NCBI RefSeq assembly: GCF_030269925.1
Contig: NC_085129.1
Coordinates: 14,809,501 to 14,873,500, forward strand
Reading direction: 5' to 3'
Origin: Bombyx mori
Lineage: Eukaryota > Arthropoda > Insecta > Lepidoptera > Bombycidae
Length of the DNA: 64,000 nt
In this document: piece after piece, positions 35,000 through 47,463 of the stretch
Numbering within the stretch: position 1 is the stretch's first letter
Layout: every line of letters begins with the position of its first letter
Notes under the pieces: generated by a model
What the model was told of the DNA's origin: nothing
The model's database searches: none
What the model saw: only the letters and a program-made list of their open reading frames with translations
Position numbers and translations under genes: made by a program

Positions 35000-36049
35000 T
35001 CATAGAATTCCGGAAAAAAACCAGATAGGTTGCCGGCTGGCGCGGGGCCAGACCTGATCAAATACAGTGCTCTCGGCCGCTGGCTCAATCGCAACCTCAT
35101 GCTTTACGATTTCCTGCAGGTCGGGTTTTCAAAGTTGGGATTTTTTTTCATTTTTCGCCATGTTGACCACGATAACGTTTGCATAATACGTTTGCGTTAC
35201 AATGCGTTTTTGAAGTTTATTAGTCGTTCCAATTTAATAAATAAATACGATGCTAATTTAATAGGTGCTTTGAGATAATTTAAGAACATTATTGAATTAA
35301 TTATTGTATAGGTTAACAAGAAAAAAATAAGTATCGCCATGCTTAATTTTATCGCTATATATTCGTACAGTTCTTTTGTTAATTTTATCGATATAACTAT
35401 ATAAAAGTATTCGTATTGTTCTTTTGGATATTGTTTATCTACCGGTACCGTCATCCTTCCTATATCTGCCACGAAGCCATCATATATCCAAAGCCATGAG
35501 CTTGTTCATCGATCTGAATTATGCAAAAAATAAATAGAATTTTTTTATTTTTTTTATTTATAAAGTTAGCCCTGTCAACTTATTCACCCTTCTACGTAAA
35601 TTACGTAGGGTTCCGGAACGACCATAAACTATTGGACCGACGCAAGCGGGAAACGATTTGACAACACGTAACGAGATGCTTAGCGAACCCCAAAAATATG
35701 TACTTACTTGTTGTTTTAGGATGTTCGTCGAGTACTCTATGAATCTGAAATGTTAAACTACGTGCTTACAATGCCGAAAAGTAGATAGAACACTAGTTAT
35801 TTGCTTATTTTATTGTTGAATCAAGTGAGCTGAACTCGTCTGCGGGACGAAATCTGTTTAAATAATTATCGAATCTTAGCGACAAGACCGCCAATTGTAC
35901 TTTTTTTGTGTTTAATGTATCGCACTGTTTATTTGTTTTTTGGTGTATAATAAAGAATACTCTCTCTCTCTCTCTCTCTATCGATCGGTATTCTTATAAG
36001 TTCTATTGATTCAGGTAACGTTTACATAATAGTGAAAAACCAGTCGCTT
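35000..36049. other. No gene recognised
   Basis: 35020-35120 is GC-rich directly after repeat D and could be an extension of it. The remainder is AT-rich. Confidence 0.45.
35960..35980. repeat. (TC)n microsatellite
   Basis: About ten pure TC units. Confidence 0.9.
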
Positions 36050-36277
36050 GAGACGAAGGGTTCGGCGAGTAAATTAACCCACAGACATTGTCTACTGATT
36101 TTTTCGGCGGATCTTCTCAGTGGGTCGCGTTTCCGACCCAGTGGTAGATTCTACACAGCACTGCTCTTGTTAAGGCTAGTGTTAGTAACGTTGTCAGGTT
36201 AGAGCCCCGTGAGGTCGCCTACTCGGTCGGTGTGGCTGGAATAGCCCTACTGAGGCTACCAGCTCAAGTAGGAAAAA
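36050..36277 (-). repeat. Repeat B
   Basis: Minus-strand copy with clear ACCCACTGAGAAGATCCGCC and GCTCTAACCTGACAACG segments. Confidence 0.7.
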
Positions 36278-36618
36278 CAATATTAGGGAAATCACCGACT
36301 GCTATATTACCATCTCATAATAATATGCAAACTCGCGTCTTCAACTTAGTTAGTTATAGGAACGTTGAAATATTATGTCACATAATAGATCTAACAGCAT
36401 GTTAAATATAATTATTACTGTTACTTTGTTACTTAGTGACGAAGTATTATTCTGGATTTCATATTTCTTAAAATTACTCATTGTACATTTACTTTTCTAA
36501 TTTCAAGGTCAAGTCAACTATTACTCTGTTGATTGTACCTATAATTGAGGGGACATCTGTCATGTACGTATTGTCAATTTGTCAATGTTTTGTTTTGATC
36601 ACTTTGTTGGTGCAATTA

Positions 36619-36712
36619 ACTAGTGGTAGGACCTCTTGTGAGTCCGCATTGGTAGGTACCACCACCCCGCTCCGCACCGAGCTCGTCCACCCATCTAAGC
36701 TATAAAAAAAAC
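36619..36712 (+). repeat. Bm1 SINE with large internal deletion
   Basis: The first 55 nt of the body are joined to the last 35 nt (GAGCTCGTCCACCCATCTAA), giving a 90-bp mini-copy. Confidence 0.7.
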
Positions 36713-37328
36713 AAATAAATAAATAAATTACTGAGCATGATGTCTTCTCCAGTAAGTAATGAAAGCTTCGAGCCCGAATTAAATAGGAATTTCTTTGTAA
36801 ATATTAAGCAGATCAGCTTAGCGTTAGCGGTTCAGTCGGATTGTAATCAAAGGTCGTGCTTGGCGTCGTGCCAGGCCGCCGACAGGGGTCGCGGGCGATG
36901 TTCAACAGATTTCAAGCCTTCTTACTTCTCATTCCTGTTCAAATGTACATACATTGACTAGCGAACCGTGTTTTCTATAAAGACTCATCATTGTAATTTT
37001 ATGCCAAAAATATGTATACAGATTTCAGAAGTAAGTAATCCAAGTCATTGTCTTTCTGTCTATCTTCTATCAATTGTAATTGTACGATAGCTCAGTTTTA
37101 TTGAATTTCTAAGTTTTAAAGATTTCACGACTGAGTTTTTCAAATGTTGCACAAACTGCGGCAACGCGTGGCGCTAGTATCGCGTTCAGTTGATTGCGCT
37201 GGTACCGGGCAAGATGGCGGGAGATTTTAAAATTTAATCCTCAAAATCGAACTGTAATCTTAGCTCTTGCATTCACACACACAAATTCTAAATCAAACCT
37301 ATGTTTACGCGTAACTAATGCTTCCTTT

Positions 37329-37632
37329 TTTTTCTACCTATTCTAGAAACCTTGAGGGGTTTTTCTAAATTCACCGAACTAGTAGGTGAGTTCTCGGGGC
37401 TCAAACCGGAGTGTTGCTAGCACTGGCCCTAGCAAGAGCAGTGCTTCGCAGAATCTACCACCGGATCAGAAACGCGACCCACTGAGAAGATCCGGCGAGA
37501 AACTCAGTGGGCTGTGTCTATGGGTTAATTTACTCGTCGAGCCCTTCGTCGTAAGCGACGGGTTCGGCGAGGACGGTGACCGGTGCTTGAGTTACCTAAA
37601 AGCACCGTTAATGGATCCGTAATGACGTGCTT
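37329..37632 (+). repeat. Repeat B, most complete copy
   Basis: All landmarks are present from CTACCTATTCTAGAAACCTT to GGATCCGTAATGACGTGCTT. Use this copy to define the family. The 78-codon open frame across it is not supported as a protein. Confidence 0.75.
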
Positions 37633-37704
37633 AGGGTGACATCGACTGTTTGCCATTCGGTCCACAGGATCGGGTATGTAATAATGTTTCCACAGCGTAT
37701 TCTA

Positions 37705-37885
37705 CGCACGGGTAGCTATCACCACGAAACTCTCATGCGTTTCGCTTTGATAGTTAATATAAACCTTTTGCAACAGAATTGGGATAACGCACTCATTTCT
37801 CAAGGTACAACAGGTAAGACAGTCACGTTTTGATATATGTACTTGTTGTCTTCAATGGGCCCTGGTAAGCATTTACATTCAAGAG
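37705..37885 (+). repeat. Bm1 SINE, heavily degraded
   Basis: ACGGGTAGCTATCACCAC and ATGCGTTTCGCTTTGA, followed by a TTCTCAAGGTA, keep the Bm1 order only. Confidence 0.35.
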
Positions 37886-38318
37886 GCTCGTGTGGTATTT
37901 CAACTATCTACCGCAAAATAACTTTTCATTTTACGTAATTAATTTATACGGTTTTCAGTCTGCATGCATCAACCTCTAAATCCAACCGCGTTCACATTCC
38001 GCCCGCCGGCTGTCTTCCGTACCTTATATGTTGGATATTAATCACTTAGCGTTGAATAACAGAATGAACTCTAACGTGTACACGGGAGGGTGGGCCATAT
38101 CCCATTTAACTTAGCTAAATCCACTACAGTAGTCTTCTTCATAGAATAATAATTAGAAGACTTGTAGAATGCATTAGAGTTTATTGACTGGTCTGTGTTG
38201 AATCACTGTTAGATGCAATTAATATACAATTAAACAGTGTAAGATGGAATTAATATTTAAAGTAGTTTCATTATAATATAGTAGTTTATAGTATATTGTT
38301 CGAATTTAGCGAATTGTT

Positions 38319-38752
38319 AAGATGGACGGTCGGCCTACCTGGTGCTAAGTGGTCACCGGGGGTCCATAGACACCAACAACGTAAATGCCGCCACCCATCC
38401 TGAAACAAGAGTGCTTAGGTCTCAGTTTTTACAGTACAACCGCTGCCCCATCCTTCAAACCGAAACGCATTACTTCTTCACCGCAGATACCTATGAGTAG
38501 GGTGGTGGTAGCTACTCGTGCGGACTCACAAGGCACTCCGCTTACCAATAATTACGCAAATTATAATTTTGGCAGGTTCGATTTTTATTACACGACGTTA
38601 TTCCTTTACCGTGGAAGTCATTCGTGAATATTTGTTAAGTACGAATTTTATCGGAAAAATTGGTGCCCGTCTGCGGGATTCGAACACTGGCAAAGTCGCA
38701 CCGCTTTAGATACCAATGCACCGGACGTTTTATTTCGGAGGCCAAGAAGACT
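38319..38752 (-). repeat. Bm1 SINE, near full length
   Basis: On the minus strand it keeps a head with a decayed B box (AGTGTTCGAATCCC) and A-box region, the middle part with the CACGACGTTATT phrase, and the body. It lacks a clear poly(A) end. Confidence 0.7.
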
Positions 38753-39217
38753 CTCAAATACTTGACAGCTCATAGTCACCAACGCAGAATCGTGAAGTAC
38801 TGAAAAACCAAATCGTAAATCTGATTTTAATAGTTGTGTTTTTTAGAAACTATATTTAAATACGAATTGCATATTGATATTATTATATTATTTGTTATTT
38901 TCTTTCAATAAAAAAAAAGTTTATGTTTAAGTTGTAAGTATGTAAAAAATCGTAGCTAGATCGATTAATCGCCCCCGAAATCCACTGTATACTAAATTTT
39001 ATGAAAATCGTTCCAGCCGTTTCCGAGATTCAGAATATATATATATCTATATTTATATACAAGAATTGCTCGTTTAAAGATATAAGAAGATATGATACTT
39101 ATACTTACAATTGTTTTTATCACGTATCGCCATTACGCGGCTTTGTCGCCGTATCTTTTCTAATGTTAGATGGTACACATGGTTTACAAGTCCCGATCCA
39201 CTTTCGGTGCTTTTAGG

Positions 39218-39428
39218 TACCTCAACCGATCACCGCTCTCGTCGAACCTGTCGCTTACGTCGAACGTTTCGGCGAGCAATTTAACCATTAGACACAGCCC
39301 ACTGCGTTTCTTGCCGGATTTTCTCAGTGGGTTACATTTCCGATCCGGTGGTAGATTCCGCGAAGCGCTGCTCTTGCTAGGGCTAGTGTCAGCAACGTCA
39401 CAGATGAGAGCCCAGTGAGCTCACCTTT
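39218..39428 (-). repeat. Repeat B
   Basis: Minus-strand copy ending in TTTTTT at 39422-39428 on the + strand. Confidence 0.65.
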
Positions 39429-39730
39429 TTTCGGGTAGAGGGCCGAACCTCCTACGAGGTCCCCGCGCAAAAGGGGCGCGCAGGGTATGTGAGACTCAAC
39501 GATCTGCAAGGAAAAAAAACCTAAGATACAGCCCATTGGATAGTTAGTGGTCACACTCACTCATAAACAACATCTATGGCAGATGTATAGGCAAGTGGCT
39601 TCAGACTACTTCCATTTAAATCCGGAAATCCCTTAAAATTTCGTGCGCCGATACCTAACACCATACCTAATATAGCGCGAATCACGAAGGGTTATTTGTT
39701 AAAATTCAGCACTAGGCTAGTGTCAGTTCA

Positions 39731-39838
39731 GGGCTAGTGTCAGCAACGTCACAGGTGAGAACCCTGTGAGCTCACCTACTCGTTCGGTGAATCTACTATG
39801 ACCCTTTGACGTCACTAGAACAGGTAGGAGAAAAAAAA
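39731..39838 (-). repeat. Repeat B, 5' part
   Basis: GGGCTAGTGTCAGCAACGTC to CAGGTAGGAGAAAAAAAAG. It lies inside the inverted-arm element and shares a GTGTCAGCAACGTCACAG stretch with the copy at 39218. Confidence 0.65.
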
Positions 39839-39847
39839 GGTATACAA

Positions 39848-40112
39848 GTTTTTTTTTATTGCTTAGATTTGTGAACGAGCTCACAGCCCACCTGGTGTTA
39901 AGTGGTTACTGGAGCCCATAGACGTAAATGCGCCACAGACCTTGAGATATAAGTTCTAAGGTCTCAGTATAGTTACAACGGCTGCCCCACCTTTCAAACC
40001 GAAACGCATTACTGCTTCACGGCAGAAATAGGCGGGGTGGTGGTACCTACCCGTGCGGACTCACAAGAGGTCCTACCACCAGTAATTACGCAAATTATAA
40101 TTTTGCGGGTTA
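39848..40112 (-). repeat. Bm1 SINE body plus a little of the middle region
   Basis: Well preserved body, with poly(T) at the left. It extends past CCACCAGTAATTACGCAAATT into GCGGGTT. A short deletion removes the ACATCTACA segment. It sits inside the inverted-arm element at 39532-40553. Confidence 0.8.
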
Positions 40113-40898
40113 ATAATTATTATAATATTGGTAAAGTTCGAAATAATTTAGTACATCATTCAGCGTGACGTAGGTACTGACGTTTTTCGTTCACTAAAGC
40201 GGTGACGTCAAATCCAAACAGAAGTTAAATTTATTGTTTATTAAAACGTGTCGTTTTTGGCGTGAGGCCAGCGACGCTCGCAGATTCGTTGTCTGAGCGC
40301 GACAGTACCGGTATGATTTGCTATTTCCGCAAGTCAATTTTGTCGTGATAGTTCATTGATATGCTTGATAATTTTAACAAATAGCCCCTTCTTGATTCTT
40401 GGTATATTAGGTATGGTGTTAGGATCGGCGCACGAAATTTTAAGGGATTTCCGGATTTATATGAAATAAATCTGAAGCGACTTGGCTATATGTATGTACA
40501 TCTGCTATTGATGTTGTTTATGAGTTAGTGTAACCACTAACCTTCCAATCAGCCATAGTATGTTAGTGTGAATCAGTATTTCGACCTATTAATTTTATTA
40601 ATGGATTAGTTGTCTCACTAGTTGTCATGGAAAGGCTCACCCTTTCAATCAAATCCAGTTTAGTCGGACGCGGAAATGGTTAGGGTTCTTTATAGTTCAC
40701 GGGATATGTAACATAATCTTTTTTGAGCCGTAAGGATATCGCCGTACCTTCGAACCACGCTTTGAGATGATCGGCGAGGTATTTTGGATGTTCTATAAAT
40801 TAGAGAACTCAGGAGTTTGTTGGTTTAACATTGATGGACTTATTTGTAATTACTTCTCAAATAACATAAATAGATTTCCTTCAGCAATTGGTACTTGT

Positions 40899-41043
40899 TA
40901 CTGAGGGTAGGACCTCGTGTAAGTCCGCACGGGTAAGTACCACCACCCTGCCTATTTTTGCCGTGAAGCAGTAATGCATTTCGGTAACCACTTAACACCA
41001 GGTGGGATGTGAGCTCGTTCACCCATCTAAGCAAAAAAAAAAT
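40899..41043 (+). repeat. Bm1 SINE with internal deletion
   Basis: GCAGTAATGCATTTCGG is joined directly to TAACCACTTAACACCAGG, removing about 110 nt of the body. Confidence 0.75.
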
Positions 41044-41564
41044 GGATCAGAGAACCTTTAATATGAAACGGGTAGTTGCTAAATAACAAAAAAGGAAGTG
41101 CATTACGGCTTGTGACGTCAGTACACTAAAATGCGGGCGTTAGAGAGAGACAGCGAGATGTTCTTGTACTAGCAATCGCATAGCATGAATTGCCAAATTA
41201 TTTTTCACCGTGAAGTGCATTTATTTATAAGCATGGATTACATATCTCATTAAAATTGATACCTGTACACCAGCAATCTTATCCTTTAGGCCACAATGAT
41301 TTCAAGTTGTATAATTCAAGTTTGACCTTTATACCTACGTTCTTAAGGTATTTTGTTCAATATAGCTGAATCTTCGTGTAGTTATAGATATCACGTGATA
41401 TTGATAGCACTTCAAGAAAGGTGCTACATACAACGTATTTTTCTTTTTGAATGCGAAGTTACATGCGATTATATAAAAAGAAATATAGGGAGCTGGTCCT
41501 TGGATACTTGTCGATTTAAATTTGAAACTCACCCTCATATTACTGTCTTCTTCTGAATCGGTCT

Positions 41565-41860
41565 CTGCATTGCTGAAGGTCGTGTCTAATTTTAAATGTT
41601 GACCACTCGATCCACAATGCTTCCCCACGTCTTCTTGTACTCGGCGGTCTTTATAGCCTCGGTTATTGGCAGGCCAGTGAGCGTCTCTACCAGATCAGGC
41701 CAGCGGGTAGGTGAGCGTCCGCGTGATCCTCTCCCGTCAACCTGACTAACTACCATCAGCGTCTCTAAGTTATCGGGGCCTCTACGAGCGATTTAGCCGA
41801 AGTGCGTAAGAATACGTTGGAAGCAGATAGCGGACAGCCTTGTGGCAATACCGAGCCCTT
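41565..41860 (-). pseudogene. LINE reverse-transcriptase C-terminus (GRGSRGRSPTRWPD type)
   Basis: The minus strand encodes NLETLMVVSQVDGRGSRGRS, then PTRWPDLVETLTGLPITEAI and KTAEYKKTW. The motif GR-SRGRSPTRW-D is a recurrent C-terminal block of non-LTR retrotransposon proteins. The copy at 57210 carries the same block with different flanks, so these are related families. The upstream part, ending in a 'lariat' of stops, is degraded. Confidence 0.65.
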
Positions 41861-42677
41861 CAGAATGGATAGGTTGGTCCGGCGTACTGTCTATTATTAT
41901 CTAAATACTCCCAAACTACATTAGGTATTACTCGTTTCGTATGCATATCGAATATGTGTTAAGTATGTCCGATCAATAGTGTTTGGTGAGCTGCCGACCG
42001 AGAAATTACTTTCATGTTATCGGCTAGCCGCCGGTCCTGGTTATATAATAATGTAAACTAAGATAGTGGCTTTGGTAGTAAACAAAGCCATATATATAAT
42101 ACAACAGTAGAATCAGATGTGTCTCTATGTTAAAGAAATGTGACAAAATAGAGAGGGGGTAATTCTAAAGATGATTATTAATATTTTTGGAATTATTTTC
42201 TGTGTGCCAGTTTGTTTGTTTGAGTACGGTACGACTAGATTTTTACGCAGTTTTCACATGTAGACTAACATAAATTTGAACTAGAATAATAGAGATGAAT
42301 AATAAACTTTGTTTCATTAAAATTTTTTGCATCGTCAATTTTTAATCAATTTGATTTTTTTTGGAATTAAATAGTCACTAACTAACTATTTGAATTTAGA
42401 TATTATGAGAAAACAAAAATTGTGAGTACGAAAGTAGCAGTTATATTCTAAATCACTGCACAGATTTTGACGAAATTCAATATGGGAATAACCTGAGCTC
42501 TGGGAAATAAATAATATAGCATCTTTCGTCGTATTGTCGAGCCCGTGTCCGCGTATGCGGAATTTAATATTATCTACGTAGGTGGAAGCTGCGGACAGAA
42601 AGCTAATGAAGAAATACAATGTTTATTCAAGAGTTATTAGAGGTATTTTTCTCCTGTATTCTGGGTACGGGAAATAT

Positions 42678-42917
42678 TTTTTTTATTGCTTAGTTAGGTG
42701 AACGAGCTCACAGCCCACCTGGTGTTAAGTGGTTACTGAAGCCCATAGACATCTATGACATAAATGCGCCATCCACCTTGAGATTATAAGCTGTAAGGTC
42801 TCAAGTATAGTTACAACGGCTGCCCTACCCTTCAAACCGAAATGCATTACTGCTTCACGGCAGAAATAGGTGGTGGTACCTACCCGCGTGGACTCACAAG
42901 AGGTCCTACCACCAGTA
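42678..42917 (-). repeat. Bm1 SINE body
   Basis: Good copy, poly(T) to CCTACCACCAGTAAAAAC, missing about 10 nt at the CCCGCC segment. Confidence 0.8.
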
Positions 42918-43437
42918 AAAACATGTGACTAGTAACCCAAAAACCTTAGCTAAGCTACTCTGATGGCGAATCAGTTGTGAATCACGAACCAATGGGCGGC
43001 TTTCAAAAGTTGGGGCATATCTTTCTGGTTCAGTTCCGAAATAGCTTTAGTTTAAGCGTCGGTTTCAGATTTTAATTCACAACTGAGCTCTTTCCCATTC
43101 CCAGCTATCCTCAATCTGAGAAGCTCGTTATATTCGTCTCACTCGATACAAATTTGTCATTACACAACAACTTAGTAGACAAAGAGATTTATTCTGAGTT
43201 ATGTTGTTTAATTTTATTGCATTTACAAGTTTTATCCTTTGAAATCTAATTAAAGCATTCGATACGCTGTTGCTTGTGATATTATTAGTTAATAAGATAA
43301 GCCGTGATTTGGTATAATTGTGATTGCATTGCCATCATCTCATCGGGTCGGCTACGAGTGGCCCGTGAATACTAAGCGGAATGGAATGCATTCGATTTGA
43401 AAGCTTCAATTTCTGCTCTATTGTGTTTAAAGCAGTA

Positions 43438-45011
43438 CCATGACATGGGGTAAATTGGGATCCTGGGGTAAATTGGGACAAACCTGCGGAAGATTCTCAA
43501 AGTACTTGTAGCACGGAATCTACCTAATTTTCTTTAAGGTAATATTTATCAATGTATAGAAGAAAAACCAAGTTAACTATGGAAGTACTAAACATGAGTT
43601 TAGTTGGTCCCAAAAATTGGTCAAATTAAATTTAAAATAGTGGTTGAAAAGTGCGTTTTAAAACAGCTTAAAGAACTTTTAAAAAAAGTAATATTATCGT
43701 TGTTTTTTCAATAAGATCACAGTTTATATAAGTTTTTAATACACCTGGAAATACCACAACAAACGGTAAGTTGCAATATTCTTATTTTAAATACAATATT
43801 TCGACAAAATAAAAAATGTATATTTTTTCCTTTCTTTTTAGGGAAAATTGGGACGTATGTAGGGTAATTTGGAACGAGACTGGAAAAATTAGGGACGAGA
43901 AAACACAAAATTGGAACGCCAAAAGACAAAATAGGGATGGCTTGTTAGGGTTGTCACTGATATCTTATAATAGATTTTTTAGCCTATACTATCACTTAAT
44001 AAAGAAGGTTAATGTGTTTATCAGTTAGTTTATGTAAGTATTATAGGTAAAAGAAAAGTATATATATAATTACATTTTTTTCGCGACATTTACCTTGTAA
44101 TATCTGCCCAGTCGTATGTTCTTTATAGCAATAAAAAAATTAAAAGTTAAAAGAACTCAAACGAATCAAAACTTTTGTTATTTCAGAATCTATTCACGCG
44201 TCGAATCATGATTTTGTTAACATTCACAACGAACACACACAAATAAAAACAGGCCTCAGATTTTAAATGTAACATTAATTAAAAATCCGAGATATCCAAT
44301 TATGAGTGAGTGAATTAATTGAGTTTAGTTATTTAGCTCAGAAAGAATTTCTTTTATTTTTGTTATTATTGGCAGTAATCAGATAAAGCTGTTTTTTTAT
44401 CTTATTCACCTGATATCTTACTCTTGCTCAAAGATCATTTTGAAAATGTTGATTAAATAAAATTGTATTAATGCATTTCCAGTCCTTTTGTTTTCTATTT
44501 TTTATTCTATTTTATGATTTTGTTTCAGAGTTGTGATTTTTAAGGAAATTAAATAATAATTTTCTAAAATATAACATGCACATACTTTTTTTGATCATTG
44601 TATTGTTGATTATCATTCACGTCACATCGCTTCGGAATAGAAACCAGCTTAATTTACACTATGTTGTGTATTGTGCTTAAATTATGGATTGTATTCATCA
44701 TTTCAGTCCATATAAATAATTATATGGCACCTACCTATATATCGCAGTACTGCGAGTTGATAACCCTTACAAATATCCCAATTTAACCCTTAACCGTGTC
44801 AATTTACCCCGGACGCTGGGTAAATTGGGACGGCCATTATTTTACCGATTATTTCTTTAAAATGAATAATTAAAATAATGTAACGGTTTTTATCACCTAG
44901 GTACGTTCAAGACTCAACTTATTTCTTTGGTTGAGCAGTGACTATTTAATTGGAACTATTTTAAAATTCAATCTGAAGGTCGATTTTGTCCCTATTTACC
45001 CCATTGTACGG
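43438..45011. mobile_element. Large non-autonomous DNA transposon with GGGGTAAATTGGGAC motifs
   Basis: Inverted ends CCATGACATGGGGTAAATTG (left) and CCGTACAATGGGGTAAATAG (right, reverse complement) are flanked by TA dinucleotides. The motif GGGTAAATTGGGA recurs inside: twice within 40 nt of the left end, near 44818 close to the right end, and in decayed tandem form at 43845-43940. This subterminal clustering is typical of transposase-binding sites. No transposase was found in 1.57 kb of AT-rich filler, so it would need an enzyme supplied from elsewhere. The superfamily is not known to me. Confidence 0.6.
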
Positions 45012-45013
45012 TA

Positions 45014-45115
45014 GTGTTTTTTTTAATTGCCCTTGCAGGCAGGCGAGCATACGGCCTACCTGATGGTGAGTAGTTACGTCACCCATGGACGTCAGCAATT
45101 CCTCGGCAGTTTACC
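45014..45115 (-). repeat. Repeat C, truncated
   Basis: Starts one base after the TA flank of the 43438-45011 element and stops within the GCAATTCCTCGG segment. Confidence 0.6.
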
Positions 45116-45204
45116 TCGGACTTGAAATAAGCTGTCATAGCCTTTCCAGAATACGAATTGTTCATAACCTCATGATTTGATCGGCCTTTTTAAATTTGGA
45201 TAGG

Positions 45205-45300
45205 ACTCATTTTCGAACTGGTGTTAACTGAATTCTGGAGTTCATAGACGTCTTAACTTAAATGCCGCTCGACATATGTAGAATGTAGACTAAGGCCCAA
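45205..45300 (-). repeat. Bm1 SINE, degraded 3' fragment
   Basis: AACTGGTGTTAACTGAATTC and TCATAGACGTCTTAACTTAA are the only remains. Confidence 0.35.
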
Positions 45301-45982
45301 TTATTTATATAGTAGATCGTATGCTCGTCAGTCAGACAACGGTCTACGAAGTTAAGATTCATTTAAAAATAAATGCACTAGTTTAGGTACGAGTCGTACA
45401 TTATCGTCTAGATTTTCCACTTCAATAGAGCGATTTGAAATCAGCTATTCTCGGTATCAGCTAGCTGTCAGCAACAGAACCGTTTGGCTGTGAGCTTATC
45501 TCAGCGTCTCGGCCGTCTCCCTTCCGCTCAGCTAGTTGCAGGTGCTCACTGTAGCAAACATGAGCCTGGAGAACTGTAGCCTAGCAATCAATTGTTTTCT
45601 AGGCTATGCATTTAAATCAACTCTGGTAACACCATTTTAAGGGTTCATCAACCTGTAAAGCCTTCAGTGGCTGTTTTATAATGTACCTACTAGTGATCCC
45701 CCGGTAATTGTAATTCGACTGTAGTAATTAATTGAAATTATAAGTTTGTACATTATTATGATTCTATTGTTAGAGACTACTATACTTCTATAATAACAGA
45801 TTTCGCCAAGACTAAACTTTAGACAAATATTAATAAAGACAAACAATATTTAATCTATTCTCAATTTGACCACAGACTATAAGCAATAAGAAAAGTTTGA
45901 CAATAAACAAATAGTATGCATGCGTGGTGTGTCAAATACTTGGTAGTGTGTGGAATGTTTATTTCTTGATTTAATGTATTTT

Positions 45983-46357
45983 TTGGAACGAAGTTCCTTA
46001 TCGCGCGTTGTGAAAGGGGGCTAGACGGAAAAAATTCTTACGAAAAGTTGTCACGACACTTTTTGCTATAAATTCTTACGAAAAGTTGTCACGACACTTT
46101 TGGAACGAAGTTCCTTATCGTGCGTTGTGAAAGGGGGCTAGACGGAAAAAATTCTTACGAAAAGTTGTCACGACACTTTTTGCTATAGTAAGCTATTGTA
46201 AGCTGTGCGGCGTCGCATGTTTCTCTGTCTGTCTGTCTCTCTCTCTCTGTCTCTCTCTCTCTCTTTCTTCATACCTCGAATAGAACTTTAAATTAATATT
46301 TTTATAATTGGAAACTTCGTTCCTATCCGTTGTCCCACGACACCACACATCTTTTTT
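45983..46357. repeat. Unclassified repeat with internal tandem duplication
   Basis: The segment from GGAACGAAGTTCCTTATCG through AAGGGGGCTAGACGGAAAAA to GTTGTCACGACACTTTTT occurs twice with a 116-bp period, plus a third copy of AATTCTTACGAAAAGTTGTC. A (TC)/(TCTG) microsatellite follows. The right end, CTTCGTTCCTATCCGTTGTC then CCACGACACCACAC, reappears inverted at 871, so it is a repeat family terminus. Confidence 0.55.
46221..46270. repeat. (TCTG)/(TC) microsatellite
   Basis: Interrupted TCTG and TC units, inside the 45983-46357 repeat. Confidence 0.85.
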
Positions 46358-46579
46358 TTTGTAATCTAATGTATTTTCGCATGTTTAATAGCGAGCTACA
46401 TAATCGTCATTCGCATTGTGGTTCGCGATGACGTTCGTCGCCCAGGATTGTCCAGTGGCGAGGAGGGTGGTGGTCGCCCACAAAAACTAAAGCCAACTCT
46501 AGTAGGAAAACGCTGGATGAGTTAGTGAACGGTTCCTTCTATGCATCATTGTAAAATTCATAAATTATCTGACTATAGA

Positions 46580-46735
46580 TTTTTTTTATTTCCCTTGTAG
46601 GCGTCGGAGCATACGGCCCACCTGATAGTGAGTGGTTACCGTCGCCCATGGACTTCAGCAATGCCAGGGGCAGAGCCAAGCCGCTGCCTACCGTTAAGTA
46701 CTCTCCACAAGCCTGGTTTGAAGAAGGACATGTAA
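46580..46735 (-). repeat. Repeat C
   Basis: Complete and close to consensus, ending GAAGAAGGACATGTAAT. Confidence 0.75.
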
Positions 46736-47463
46736 TACAGTCCGCTTAAAGCCGAAAGACGGGGCGTGGATTCCCATAGCCTATTTCAGTAGTCATATCA
46801 TATTGCAAACGTAATAAACCGTTTATGGTATCAGAAAAAATGACTTTGCCGCATTGTTTTCGCTAAGTTAATTACAATCCATTATTTCAGTAATTAATTA
46901 AAATTCAAATTCATTAAAATATATTTTTATAGGGAAATTAGAGAAGTACTTATTTTAAAAGATCTTATAGTGTATAATATTTTCTTCGTCATTTGTTCTG
47001 CTGTAGTATAATCAAACGTGAGTTCCTTCTAAAATTAAACGAATTTACTTTATTGCTAACTGTACTTACTGAGTGGACAACAGAAATAGTTATGTACCGA
47101 TATATTGTTTGATGACTAAGAAAGAATTAACAAGAGACATCCGCATTCGTGCGTCAATTCTAAACAATATAGTAAATTTAAAAAAATGCGTGAGGTGCAA
47201 TAAAATGATTTTTTACTTTCGCCATTATCTATTCTCGATAGGGGTCCAAATTTTCTCAATTATTCGAACGTTTCGTTGCGGAGTCGGTGAAAATTAGGTA
47301 TTTTAGATATACAAATCATCTAATGCTTACTGTTAAAGACAACTTTTCGATCACAGCTTTATTTATTGAATGTTAAACTGACATTGAAATAAGACAACTT
47401 TAGCGATGTTAATTTTCGCGCTTTTACAGTCCTTAAATCATTTCCGATGTTTTGAATACTTAT

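Larger units (their letters stand above)
39532..40553. mobile_element. Composite element with long inverted arms
   Basis: Arms at 39532-39706 and 40369-40553 are inverted copies of one another. They share AACTCATAAACAACATC-like, GCAGATGTA, AAATCCGGAAATCCCTTAAA and ACCATACCTAATATA blocks. The 660 bp between them hold a repeat B tail, a Bm1 SINE and about 250 bp of unassigned sequence. The simplest reading is one transposon with ~180-bp terminal inverted repeats into which two retroelements inserted. Two independent insertions in opposite orientation remain possible. Confidence 0.55.

Noticed and set aside
37386..37622. The 78-codon frame MSSRGSNRSVASTG...
   Set aside because: It is the sense strand of repeat B; similar frames appear in other copies with stops at different places.
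38940..39062. A further Helitron
   Set aside because: An internal phrase (AAATCGTTCCAGCCGTTTC) resembles other mobile elements, but no CTAG|T end with hairpin or TC start could be found.
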